From Chitinophagaceae bacterium (lineage in GTDB: Bacteria; Bacteroidota; Bacteroidia; Chitinophagales; Chitinophagaceae), in assembly GCA_016722465.1 (NCBI GenBank), contig JADKJC010000002.1, positions 1,068,501-1,132,500 on the forward strand: a stretch of DNA of 64,000 bases. The letters are read 5' to 3'. A program made the translations under genes and the position numbers. Position 1 is the first letter of the stretch. Each line of letters opens with the position of its first letter. The notes beneath the pieces were generated by a model. The model was not told the DNA's origin and did no database searches. It was given only the letters and a program-made list of their open reading frames with translations. This document shows, piece after piece, positions 8,801 to 16,649 of this stretch.

Positions 8801-8974
8801 TTTATAAAACCTCCACAAAAACTGTTGATTTAATGACTTGCCACATACAAACCTGAAATTACAAATCATTTGGCATTATTTTTTATCCTGTATTGGCCAG
8901 GAATAAGCCAGCTGCTGATAAATTGTTTTAACCATTGTGTACTTTTAACTAAAATACCCCCGGGTTTTATCATT

Positions 8975-10381
8975 ATGAAAAGGATACTCATTATAGACGA
9001 TGATATGGATATGTGCCAGCTCCTGTCAAGATTCTTACAAAGAAAAGGATACGAAACAGGCATTGCTGCCAATGCAAGTAAAGGGGTCGCAGCTTTCAAA
9101 GAGGGAAATTATGATCTTGTACTCTGCGATTTCAGGCTGGGCGATAAAGATGGCGTGTATGTATTAAAAGAAATAAAGCAAATAAACCCTGATACCGAGG
9201 TAATCATCATTACTGGTTATTCTGATATTAAAATGGCAGTGGAAGTAATGAAACAGGGAGCATTTGATTATATCACTAAACCGCTTATACCCGATGAAGT
9301 GCTCAACCTTATTAATAAAGCCATCAATAATAATGATGGCAGCAATACTGGAGATAGCACAAACAAGTCACTAAAAAAAGAAACAGCTTCAGCTGGCAAC
9401 GTTTCACAGTTTCTTGTGGGTAAATCGCCTGCTATAAAAGAAATGTACCGGCAGATAGAAACGATTGCACCTACCAATTACAGTGTTATCATTTATGGCG
9501 AAAGCGGTACCGGTAAAGAAGTGGTGGCTAAAACCATACATGCCGGCAGCGACAGGGGTAACAAGCCTTTTGTTGCACTCGACTGTGGTACGCTTTCAAA
9601 AGAGCTGGCGGCAAGTGAATTGTTTGGTCATGTAAAAGGCTCTTTCACCGGTGCTCTTAATGATAAGGAAGGCATGTTTGAAACTGCCAATGGCGGTACG
9701 CTTTTCTTAGATGAGGTTGCCAACCTGCCCATGGATGTGCAGGCTTCCCTGCTAAGGGTGATACAGGAAAGGAAATTTAAACGTGTTGGCGGCAATAAAG
9801 AATCAACAACAGATGTACGCATCATTGTTGCCTCCAATGAAAATTTAAAAGAAGCCTATACCACTGGCAAATTCCGGGAAGATCTTTATCATCGCTTCAA
9901 CGAGTTTTCTATTCATATCCCATCATTAAGAAACCGGCCAGAAGACATTCCGCTGTTTGCTAACTTCTTCTTAGAACAAACAGCTGCAGAGCTTGGTAAA
10001 AAGTTAGATGGTTTTGAAGAAGATGTGATGCAACTATTTTTAGAATACAATTGGCCGGGCAACCTGAGAGAATTCAGAAATGTGATACGCAGGGCAGGGC
10101 TGCTTACAACCAGTGGCTTGATCAATAAAAATGTGCTGCCATGGGAAATTATCAGCGGACCTGCAATGCCGGGCAATGCCGGCGGGACCATATCTGCGCA
10201 GGAAAAAACAGCTCCTCCTGCTGCAGGCCTAAAAGACGCTGCAGCGTATGCAGAATATGAAGCCATTATGAATGTGTTAAAACAGGTAAAATTCAACAAA
10301 ACAAAAGCAGCAGAAATATTAAAGATCGACCGGAAGACGCTGTATAATAAAATTAAAAATTTCGAAGAAAGTAAACTATAA
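8975..10381 (+). CDS. Sigma-54-dependent response regulator, NtrC family
   Basis: This 468-residue activator has a receiver domain (about 1-120; DDDMDMC, phosphoacceptor in LVLCDFRLGDKDG, Lys in YITKPL), a sigma-54 AAA+ domain and a Fis-type helix-turn-helix. The AAA+ domain shows Walker A GESGTGKE, the sigma-54 contact loop as GSFTGA (usual form GAFTGA), Walker B GGTLFLDEVANL, and LYHRFNEF. The HTH is in NKTKAAEILKIDRKTLYNKI at the C-terminus. Once phosphorylated, such proteins form rings and open sigma-54 promoters. The start is the ATG at 8975 (MKRILIIDDD). A good -24/-12 element lies 99 bases past its stop codon. Confidence 0.96.
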   Translation: MKRILIIDDDMDMCQLLSRFLQRKGYETGIAANASKGVAAFKEGNYDLVLCDFRLGDKDGVYVLKEIKQINPDTEVIIITGYSDIKMAVEVMKQGAFDYITKPLIPDEVLNLINKAINNNDGSNTGDSTNKSLKKETASAGNVSQFLVGKSPAIKEMYRQIETIAPTNYSVIIYGESGTGKEVVAKTIHAGSDRGNKPFVALDCGTLSKELAASELFGHVKGSFTGALNDKEGMFETANGGTLFLDEVANLPMDVQASLLRVIQERKFKRVGGNKESTTDVRIIVASNENLKEAYTTGKFREDLYHRFNEFSIHIPSLRNRPEDIPLFANFFLEQTAAELGKKLDGFEEDVMQLFLEYNWPGNLREFRNVIRRAGLLTTSGLINKNVLPWEIISGPAMPGNAGGTISAQEKTAPPAAGLKDAAAYAEYEAIMNVLKQVKFNKTKAAEILKIDRKTLYNKIKNFEESKL

Positions 10382-10479
10382 AAAATATCGTTGTTGCCAT
10401 TTGTAGCATTAATTCCCCCCTGCTTCCCAAAATGTGTTATTAACGCATAACCACATTGCTTTTGCAACATAAAATACCA

Positions 10480-10495
10480 TGGCATACCAATTGCC
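10480..10495 (+). promoter_or_regulatory. Candidate sigma-54 (-24/-12) promoter
   Basis: TGGCATACCAATTGCC matches the sigma-54 consensus TGGCACGNNNNTTGCW in the -24 TGGCA and the -12 TTGC, with exactly 10 bases between the GG and GC pairs. Transcription would start near 10505, some 60 bases before the small gene at 10567. It lies directly downstream of the NtrC-type activator. This is seen by eye; it has not been tested for chance matches. Confidence 0.6.
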
Positions 10496-10566
10496 ACCGC
10501 TATGTGTATTTATTCCTTTATTATCATATACAAAGGGATCATTTATCAACCATTAAAATTATTTGT

Positions 10567-10914
10567 ATGGAAGAAAGAATAAATGAAATGAGAACATTGA
10601 GCCAGGTAATGGAAAAACTAAGGTTAAAGCGCCATGACATTGAATTTAAAAAAGACGAAGGGGCTTTTGTAACCGGCAATGGCAAATTATACCAACCCGA
10701 AGACCTTACCATTATAAAAACATACCGTTTTGAAGGTGAATCAGATCCTTCCGATTCATCCATCCTTTATGTAATAGAAGCAAATGATGGATTGACGGGC
10801 TACAGTATTGATGCCTACGGTGTTTACAGTAACCACGAGCAAGATTATGATGAGTTCATCAGGAAGATAAAGATACTTGACAGGGATGAACAATTATTAT
10901 TCAGCCTTGAGTAA
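10567..10914 (+). CDS. Small conserved protein, often named phosphoribosylpyrophosphate synthetase
   Basis: This 115-residue soluble protein has the pattern LSQVMEKL, KLYQPEDLTI, YRFEGESDPSDSSILYVI and IDAYGVYSN. I recognise this as a small Bacteroidota family that databases often label phosphoribosylpyrophosphate synthetase. That name is probably a misannotation, because the protein is about a third of PRPP-synthetase length and has neither its PRPP-binding nor its ATP loop. The real function is unknown. The start is placed at the ATG at 10567, matching the family. A sigma-54-like promoter precedes it, so it is a likely target of the adjacent NtrC-type regulator. Confidence 0.8.
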   Translation: MEERINEMRTLSQVMEKLRLKRHDIEFKKDEGAFVTGNGKLYQPEDLTIIKTYRFEGESDPSDSSILYVIEANDGLTGYSIDAYGVYSNHEQDYDEFIRKIKILDRDEQLLFSLE

Positions 10915-10950
10915 AAGCATATGAATATTGATTGAGGGTTTAGCAAATGT

Positions 10951-10980
10951 CCCGGCTCAATATAAGAGCCGGGCATTTTT
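10951..10980. terminator. Bidirectional terminator between convergent genes
   Basis: An 8-bp perfect stem CCCGGCTC / GAGCCGGG (10951-10958 with 10966-10973, 7-nt loop) is followed by CATTTTTA on the plus strand. It ends the small gene at 10914 and lies just before the stop codon of the convergent gene at 10979. Confidence 0.75.
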
Positions 10981-11947
10981 ATTCTTCCTGCCGTCCGATC
11001 ATTTTGTCAGTACTTTTCCAGGAATTATTGAGCTTTTCAAATTCTTTCAGATCTGCTTCTGTTAATTTTTGATTGGCCAGCCCTTTCAGGTCAGGTTGCC
11101 CTGCATTTACCCAGGCTGTATACCAAAAAGAAGCAATGGATGCTATTGACAAACGCATCCGCCTTTCCACCATTCCGTCCAGCTTATTATTAAATGCATT
11201 AGTGAATGTAGAAGAGTATTGCCTGATCACCACTCCATTCCTTGTTTCAAAACTGTATTTCTGGTCGGCACCAAATTGTTTGGTCAATTCTCTTTCAAAT
11301 CTCAGCACCGAATCGGATGCAAGTGCACTTTCCAATACTCTAGCCCATGTGTATTCCCCGGGCCTGTCGATGTATTGTGCTTTACCAATAAAGAAATCAA
11401 ACTTACTATCAGCTAACAGTTCGGGCACACGGCTTTCCCAAAAACCATGTATACCTTTTTGGTTGGTATATTGCCCGTTGTGATTGCTGTTGGCATGCAG
11501 GGGTACATGTGAGTCGGCAATATAGTGGCCTATTTCGGCACTGTTCCGCATGATCCTGGCAAAGTTTTTTTCTTTAAATGCATCTGTAAGTCGGTAAAGC
11601 ATGGTTTGAATATGCCAGGGTACAATGCCATATTCCCTTACTGAATCTTCGCCAAATTTATCCACCACATCTTTCCATTTTCGGGGCAGATTTGGATATG
11701 GATATGTACCATAATGATCGATATCTATATAGTGCTTAGGGCCTTCATCGGCCACAGCATAGCGTCGTTTATCAGGATCCACAGCATGTTCTTCCAAAAA
11801 ATCAATGTTGGGTTTGTACAGTACCATCATTTCTGGAGGCAATAAAAACACTGCATAATAATTAATCTTTTTGTGAGCATAAAAACCCCAGCAAAAACAG
11901 TTGGTTGCTAATAAGCAACATATAATTACAAGTAATGAACGTTTCAT
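10979..11947 (-). CDS. Secreted zinc-dependent phospholipase C / S1-P1 nuclease-like protein
   Basis: This 322-residue exported protein has the signal peptide MKRSLLVIICCLLATNCFC, followed directly by WGFYAHKKIN. The mature N-terminal Trp and the early His are typical of the zinc phospholipase C/S1-P1 nuclease fold, where the N-terminal Trp coordinates zinc. Further candidate ligands are HYIDIDHYG, PWHIQTM and IGHYIADSHVPLHA, the last being the HxxxD-type helix. It probably cleaves phosphodiesters in the periplasm or outside the cell; phospholipid versus nucleic acid cannot be decided. The ATG at 11947 is chosen over one three codons upstream because it starts the signal peptide cleanly. Confidence 0.82.
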   Translation of the reverse strand: MKRSLLVIICCLLATNCFCWGFYAHKKINYYAVFLLPPEMMVLYKPNIDFLEEHAVDPDKRRYAVADEGPKHYIDIDHYGTYPYPNLPRKWKDVVDKFGEDSVREYGIVPWHIQTMLYRLTDAFKEKNFARIMRNSAEIGHYIADSHVPLHANSNHNGQYTNQKGIHGFWESRVPELLADSKFDFFIGKAQYIDRPGEYTWARVLESALASDSVLRFERELTKQFGADQKYSFETRNGVVIRQYSSTFTNAFNNKLDGMVERRMRLSIASIASFWYTAWVNAGQPDLKGLANQKLTEADLKEFEKLNNSWKSTDKMIGRQEE

Positions 11948-12117
11948 GCTGTGCATTTTAGCAAGAAAGTTAGGATAATTATCTGTAGTTGCGGTTCAAA
12001 AATTCAAGAATGCCCGGTTGAATTTTAGCCGTGACTCATTTAGAAAGTGTGCTGAAGATTAAACCTTTTGCCAAAAACGTCATCTTACCAACGCTTTATT
12101 TACTTTTATACCTGAAA

Positions 12118-12675
12118 ATGATGGCCCAACAACATTCAGACGACAAAGAACTGCTGTTCCAGTTTAAAAATACCGCCACTAAAGAAAGGGCATTTACCGG
12201 TATTATTAAAAAATACCAGGAGCGGTTGTATTGGCATATCCGCAGGATGGTAGTGCATCATGAAGATGCGAATGATGTGCTGCAGAATATGTTCATCAAA
12301 GTATGGAATGGACTGGAAAATTTCAGACAGGACAGTCAACTCTATACCTGGTTGTATCGCATTGCTACCAATGAAAGCCTTACATTTTTGGAGCAACAGA
12401 AAAGGAGATTGTCTGTATCCCTGAGTGATATTGAAAATGGCTTGAGTGATAAATTGAAAGCCGAACGTGACTTTGACGGCAACAAAATAGAATGGAAGCT
12501 GCAACTCGCCATACAGCAACTTCCAGATAAACAGCGAGTGGTGTTTAACCTGCGTTATTACGACGAGATGCCTTACGAAGAGATGAGCAGGGTGCTGGAA
12601 ACCAGCGAGGGGGCGTTGAAAGCAAGCTATCATCATGCAGTGAAGAAAATTGAGTTTTATTTACTAAATCATTAA
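12118..12675 (+). CDS. ECF-type RNA polymerase sigma factor
   Basis: The protein has 185 residues. Region 2 is at about 20-90 (YQERLYWHIRRMVVHHEDANDVLQNMFIKVW, then TWLYRIATNE) and region 4 at about 125-180 (IQQLPDKQRVVFNLRYYDEMPYEEMS, then HTH residues ETSEGALKASYHHAVKKI). ECF sigma factors redirect RNA polymerase to envelope or stress regulons. The start at the ATG at 12118 is preferred to the upstream GTG at 12031, because region 2 then begins at the usual distance. It is followed after 34 bases by a membrane protein likely to be its anti-sigma factor. Confidence 0.94.
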   Translation: MMAQQHSDDKELLFQFKNTATKERAFTGIIKKYQERLYWHIRRMVVHHEDANDVLQNMFIKVWNGLENFRQDSQLYTWLYRIATNESLTFLEQQKRRLSVSLSDIENGLSDKLKAERDFDGNKIEWKLQLAIQQLPDKQRVVFNLRYYDEMPYEEMSRVLETSEGALKASYHHAVKKIEFYLLNH

Positions 12676-12709
12676 ACTATACCCGGCATATTAAGTCAGT
12701 ATTAACAGA

Positions 12710-13537
12710 ATGAACAGGAGCGTTGATATATTGAAAGAATTAAATGAGATCAGTTCACTGGTTGCCGGCATTGGTAACGCCAATTTGTTTGCGGTACCGG
12801 AGGGCTATTTTGGCACGGTGGTCAGGACTGTTATGCTATGCCTGAAAGAAGAAAACAATACAGGCATAGAAGGTGTCAATGTTCCTGCCGGTTATTTTGA
12901 GGGTGTTTCAAATAATATACTTTCTAAAATACAAGGAACTGTAGCAAATGAATTACAGGAAATTTCTCCCCTGTTGACTGGCATTATAAAAGAGAATTTT
13001 TTTAAGGTACCTGAGCATTATTTTGAGCAGCTACCTGCTGATATCATTTCAAAATTAAATGCGGAGGAAGTTCCAGCTATTTTGCTGAATGTGAAAGATT
13101 TGCAGCCTTTTACTTTACCGGTGGGATATTTCGACAACATCAGTGGAGATATTTTAAGTAAAGTACATCAAGTCAATAGAGCCAAGGTGATTACAATGCC
13201 TAAGCGTCGTAATCTTATTTTAAAATATGCTGCAGCGGCCATGTTTACTGGAGTTGTTGCATTGGGTGTTTATAAGTTTGCCAACACGTCGGCTGTCTTA
13301 GCACCTGTAATTGAGCAAGGGATAGCAATTGCTGCTGATGAGAATAAATTTAATGAAACATTAGGCAACCTTGATACAGAGGCGATAACCCGGTATTTAG
13401 AAAAGAACGCATCTGAAACGGATGTGGCTTTACTAACATCAGAATTTGATGAAGGCACTTTGCCGGCACAGGAAGAATATTTAACTGACGAAGAAACATT
13501 GGATAATTTTATAGAAGAAATCAGTTCGAAAAATTAA
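12710..13537 (+). CDS. Putative anti-sigma protein with GYF-type internal repeats
   Basis: This 275-residue protein has one membrane segment (about residues 164-182, LKYAAAAMFTGVVALGVYKF) after a basic stretch (MPKRRN). Before it lie four copies of a short motif: FAVPEGYFGTVV, VNVPAGYFEGVSNNILSKI, FKVPEHYFEQLPADIISKL and FTLPVGYFDNISGDILSKV. After the helix comes an acidic tail ending DNFIEEISSKN. Its position right after the ECF sigma gene and its single-helix topology suggest an anti-sigma factor, with the repeat region cytoplasmic. I see no classical zinc anti-sigma HxxxCxxC motif, so the role is inferred from context. Confidence 0.7.
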   Translation: MNRSVDILKELNEISSLVAGIGNANLFAVPEGYFGTVVRTVMLCLKEENNTGIEGVNVPAGYFEGVSNNILSKIQGTVANELQEISPLLTGIIKENFFKVPEHYFEQLPADIISKLNAEEVPAILLNVKDLQPFTLPVGYFDNISGDILSKVHQVNRAKVITMPKRRNLILKYAAAAMFTGVVALGVYKFANTSAVLAPVIEQGIAIAADENKFNETLGNLDTEAITRYLEKNASETDVALLTSEFDEGTLPAQEEYLTDEETLDNFIEEISSKN

Positions 13538-13549
13538 ATAAAGGTTTAG

Positions 13550-13972
13550 ATGAAGAAGATATACATAATACTATCATTAATGTGCATTGTGGCAGTAGCC
13601 CATGCACAGGAAGCAGAACCCGATCTTTCTGAAAAGAAACAGCAGGATATACAGGCTTTAAAAGTGGCTTTTATCACCAAAGAATTAGAGCTTACGCCAG
13701 ATGAGGCTCAAAAATTCTGGCCGGTTTACAACCAATATGAAAAGGAAGTGGGCGAAGCTTCAAAAAACACTCCTGATGTGATAGCAAAAGAACAAAAGGT
13801 GCTGGATGTTAAGAAAAAATACCAGGGTCACTTTGGCAAAATATTAGGCCCACAGCGTGTGAACAGGATGTATGGTGTTGAAGGCAGATTCAACAAACTG
13901 CTTATTAAAGCATTTCAACGCCAGCAAATGAAAAGGACTTTAAGAAACAACCGCCCATTAAGAAATCAATAA
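13550..13972 (+). CDS. Small periplasmic Spy/CpxP-like sensor protein
   Basis: This 140-residue protein has a clear signal peptide (MKKIYIILSLMCIVAVAHA, cleaved before QEAEP). It contains ELELTPDEAQKFWPVYNQYEKE, a motif frequent in Bacteroidota proteins of the Spy/CpxP/heavy-metal-sensor type. A basic helical tail follows (RRQ-rich, ending RPLRNQ). It starts 12 bases after the stop of the anti-sigma candidate, completing an operon of ECF sigma, membrane protein and periplasmic protein. It may sense envelope stress or be the target the sigma factor induces. The family call is moderate because the sequences are short and fast-evolving. Confidence 0.72.
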   Translation: MKKIYIILSLMCIVAVAHAQEAEPDLSEKKQQDIQALKVAFITKELELTPDEAQKFWPVYNQYEKEVGEASKNTPDVIAKEQKVLDVKKKYQGHFGKILGPQRVNRMYGVEGRFNKLLIKAFQRQQMKRTLRNNRPLRNQ

Positions 13973-14027
13973 ACCATTTATAATCCGAAAAGATAAGGTT
14001 AGCAGCAGTGATGACCTTTTTAATTTT

Positions 14028-14723
14028 CTATTGGGTTTTCCATTTGAACGTATTGATAATATGCTCCAGATCAACCTGCAAAAAGTCTTGTACGGGTTTT
14101 AATGAATCTGCGTTAGGTGTTACATCAAAATACAAAGCACCTCGGATAAAATTGTTGGCAGTATCACTAAGGAAAAATTGCTTGGCAGTAGCTGCATTGC
14201 CACCTACTTTAAAAAATACACCACTGATATTATTGGATGTATGTATCAGGCTATCCCTAATAGAAATGGATACAACATCATTTTTATTTGTAAGCGTAAA
14301 AGCATCCGCCACCATTTTGTCAAACACATTAATGCCAATAGAATCTTTGTATTTCCCATCGGGCTGCTTGATGCGGTACAATGCCTTGCCGCCAATTTTT
14401 TTATAGCTTAAAAATACCCTGCCGCCAAATTTTGGAAAATCAATATTGATCCAGTATGGATTTTCCGGGTTGCTGTCAAAGTAGGTACTATCCTGCAATA
14501 TCTGGCTGTAAACCGGGTATTCAAAACTGTAAGGAAACCCTTCTCTGTCAAATTTTTGGTAGCCCCGTTTAGGAAGTTCAATATTAAAGTAGCCCCGTTT
14601 TTTTGAAACATACGGGGAGTTACAGGATGCAAGAAAGCAGATAGATATAACAATTACACCCAATCTCGGTACAGGGTGCTGAATACAGAATACTGATATT
14701 TTGGACCATAGATGATACTTCAT
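14028..14723 (-). CDS. gldD: Gliding motility lipoprotein GldD
   Basis: This 231-residue lipoprotein has a hydrophobic N-terminal segment ending in the lipobox LASC (Cys near residue 34). The GldD signature follows: KRGYFNIELPKRGYQKFD, FPYSFEYPVYS, NPYWINIDFPKFGGRVFLSYK, GNAATAKQFFLSDT and RGALYFD. GldD is needed for gliding motility and type IX secretion-linked processes in Flavobacterium, though its exact task is unclear. It follows gldE after 30 bases on the same strand, in the mutY-ssb-gldE-gldD order conserved across Bacteroidota. Confidence 0.95.
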   Translation of the reverse strand: MKYHLWSKISVFCIQHPVPRLGVIVISICFLASCNSPYVSKKRGYFNIELPKRGYQKFDREGFPYSFEYPVYSQILQDSTYFDSNPENPYWINIDFPKFGGRVFLSYKKIGGKALYRIKQPDGKYKDSIGINVFDKMVADAFTLTNKNDVVSISIRDSLIHTSNNISGVFFKVGGNAATAKQFFLSDTANNFIRGALYFDVTPNADSLKPVQDFLQVDLEHIINTFKWKTQ

Positions 14724-14753
14724 TACTGTAAAAAATTAATGCTTTCTGTTAAC

Positions 14754-16112
14754 TTATTCTTCTTTGTCTCTCATCTTAATAATCACTTTCACTTTGTCTA
14801 TCCGGTTCTTATTTATTTCGAGCGGAACAAAAATAAAATCACCGCTTATCAATTCTTCATCCACCTGTGGAAATTCGCCGGCAATTTCCAGTGCCAGGCC
14901 GGCCAGTGAATCACTATCTCCCCTTACCGCTTCGAAAGTATCTCCGGGTAGTCCCATTACCTTACAAACATCGTTGATCATTGTCTTCCCTTCAAAAATA
15001 TAGGTGTTGTCGTCTATCTTTTTATTGGCGCTTTCTTCATCATCAAACTCATCCCTGATATCTCCAATAATTTCTTCCATGATATCTTCCAGCGTAACAA
15101 TACCGGATGTGCCTCCAAATTCATCTACCACTACTGCAAAGTGTATCCTTTTGTTCCTGAATTCCTGGAGCAGGTCTTCAATCAGTTTTTGTTCATGTAC
15201 AAAATAGGCCGTGCGCATGATGCTATGCCATTCAAAATCTCTATAGGCAATATTATTTACAAATGGAAGCATATCCTTTGTATGCAACATACCTTCTACT
15301 TCATCCAGGTTATTTTTATAAACCGGTAAACGGGAATAATGCAGTTCTTCTATTCTTCTCACCACATCATCGAAACTGCTGTTGTAATCAATCCCATTTA
15401 CATCAAGCCTCGTTCGCATTACCTGCTTTACAGGCGTATCACTAAACTTCCGGATGCCTTTCAGTATCTGCTTTTCTTCCATGGTGGCTTCATGATCTGG
15501 CAACAGGTCAATTGCATAATCTAGTTGTCTATCATCCAAAAAAGCAGAATTACCCGAAGAAAATTTTTGTCCTATCCCGTCGCTTAATCCTACCAGCCGC
15601 CTGCTCATACCAAGCCTGGAGCAGGTACTGTGAAAAATTTCAATCACAATAGATGCAGTGGAAGCAAACCAAATTTTATGGTTGGTTGCCCAAACTTTCG
15701 GAAGCACTTCTCCAAACAAAACAAGCAGGAAAGTAACTGCCAGTACTTTTATTAAAAAGCTTAACCAAATGCTTAGTCCAAACACTTCCAGCCAGCCGTC
15801 CAGCAGAATGTTAGAAATTAAAATGATGCCGATATTGACAAAACTATTAGTGATGAGCATTGATGCCAGCAGCATCTTAGGCTGCTCCAGCAAAGTAACA
15901 ATTCTCCTGAATGCAGGTTGTTGCTTTGTTTTAAGCATATTGATATCCTTATAAGTCAGGGAGAAAAAGGCAACTTCTGAACCTGCCACTAAAAAAGAGA
16001 CAACGAATAAAAGCACAGCTAAAAACATCAACACTGCCGAAGCTGCTGTGGTTATTGCCAGCAAATGAATATGCAAAAAACTAGTAAAGAGAGTGGCCGA
16101 ATGGTAGTCCAA
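14754..16112 (-). CDS. gldE: Gliding motility-associated protein GldE (CNNM/CBS/CorC)
   Basis: This 452-residue protein has an N-terminal CNNM (DUF21) region with about three to four membrane helices (about 20-170; LVAGSEVAFFSLT and FGEVLPKVWATN). Two CBS domains follow (about 225-345; MRTRLDVNGID, RLPVYKNNLDEVEGMLH, VVVDEFGGTSGIVTLEDIMEEIIGDI). It ends in a transporter-associated CorC/HlyC domain. Such proteins resemble Mg/Co efflux systems; GldE supports GldD in gliding. The frame opens at a TTG at 16112. No ATG lies upstream in frame, and the TTG gives the N-terminus expected for the family. Confidence 0.93.
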   Translation of the reverse strand: MDYHSATLFTSFLHIHLLAITTAASAVLMFLAVLLFVVSFLVAGSEVAFFSLTYKDINMLKTKQQPAFRRIVTLLEQPKMLLASMLITNSFVNIGIILISNILLDGWLEVFGLSIWLSFLIKVLAVTFLLVLFGEVLPKVWATNHKIWFASTASIVIEIFHSTCSRLGMSRRLVGLSDGIGQKFSSGNSAFLDDRQLDYAIDLLPDHEATMEEKQILKGIRKFSDTPVKQVMRTRLDVNGIDYNSSFDDVVRRIEELHYSRLPVYKNNLDEVEGMLHTKDMLPFVNNIAYRDFEWHSIMRTAYFVHEQKLIEDLLQEFRNKRIHFAVVVDEFGGTSGIVTLEDIMEEIIGDIRDEFDDEESANKKIDDNTYIFEGKTMINDVCKVMGLPGDTFEAVRGDSDSLAGLALEIAGEFPQVDEELISGDFIFVPLEINKNRIDKVKVIIKMRDKEE

Positions 16113-16188
16113 AACTGTTGGTTTTAGTAAACAATATTTTTATCATCCGCGGTAGAAAATTACTGCTGATGAATGCCGGTTGCAGTGA

Positions 16189-16620
16189 TTAAAAAGGCAG
16201 ACGCTCAGACCCTTCTTCAGGATGTGGTGGGTTATCATGGCCCAGATCGTCAGCAATATCTATTCCCCCAAGTCCGGTACTCATGTCAGATCGTTTATCC
16301 AGCATGATTAAGTTGTCACCCACTATTTCAGTTGCAAATTTTTTATTTCCCTCTTTATCTTCCCAGCTACGTGTTTTCAGGCGGCCTTCAATATATACCA
16401 GACTTCCCTTGTGCAGGTATTTTTGTGCCAACTCTGCCAACCCTCTCCACAATACCACGGTATGCCATTCAGTTTGAGATATTAACTTGCCGCTCCTGTC
16501 TTTGTAGGTTTCTGTTGTAGCCAACGAAAACTTAGCTACGGCAATATTGCCTTCAAGGAATTGCATATCGGGATCTTTACCCAAATTTCCAATTAGCATT
16601 ACCCTGTTTACGCCTCTCAT
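16189..16620 (-). CDS. ssb: Single-stranded DNA-binding protein
   Basis: The product has 143 residues. It is an OB-fold SSB with the family start RGVNRVMLIGNLGKDPD, then FSLATTE, TEWHTVVLWRGLAELAQKYLHKGSLVYIEGRL and RSWEDKEGNKKFATEIV. The C-terminus is acidic and ends RLPF rather than the usual DDDIPF, keeping the terminal Pro-Phe that docks partner proteins. It coats single-stranded DNA during replication and repair. It lies 29 bases after the mutY stop and 76 bases before gldE, so the four genes probably form one transcript. Confidence 0.96.
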   Translation of the reverse strand: MRGVNRVMLIGNLGKDPDMQFLEGNIAVAKFSLATTETYKDRSGKLISQTEWHTVVLWRGLAELAQKYLHKGSLVYIEGRLKTRSWEDKEGNKKFATEIVGDNLIMLDKRSDMSTGLGGIDIADDLGHDNPPHPEEGSERLPF

Positions 16621-16649
16621 AATTTTTCATTTTGTTGATTCAGTTAATA

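Noticed and set aside
8850..8910. Sigma-54-like matches (GG-N10-GC) in the receiver/activator gap
   Set aside because: The -24 and -12 cores each mismatch in several positions; chance is likely.
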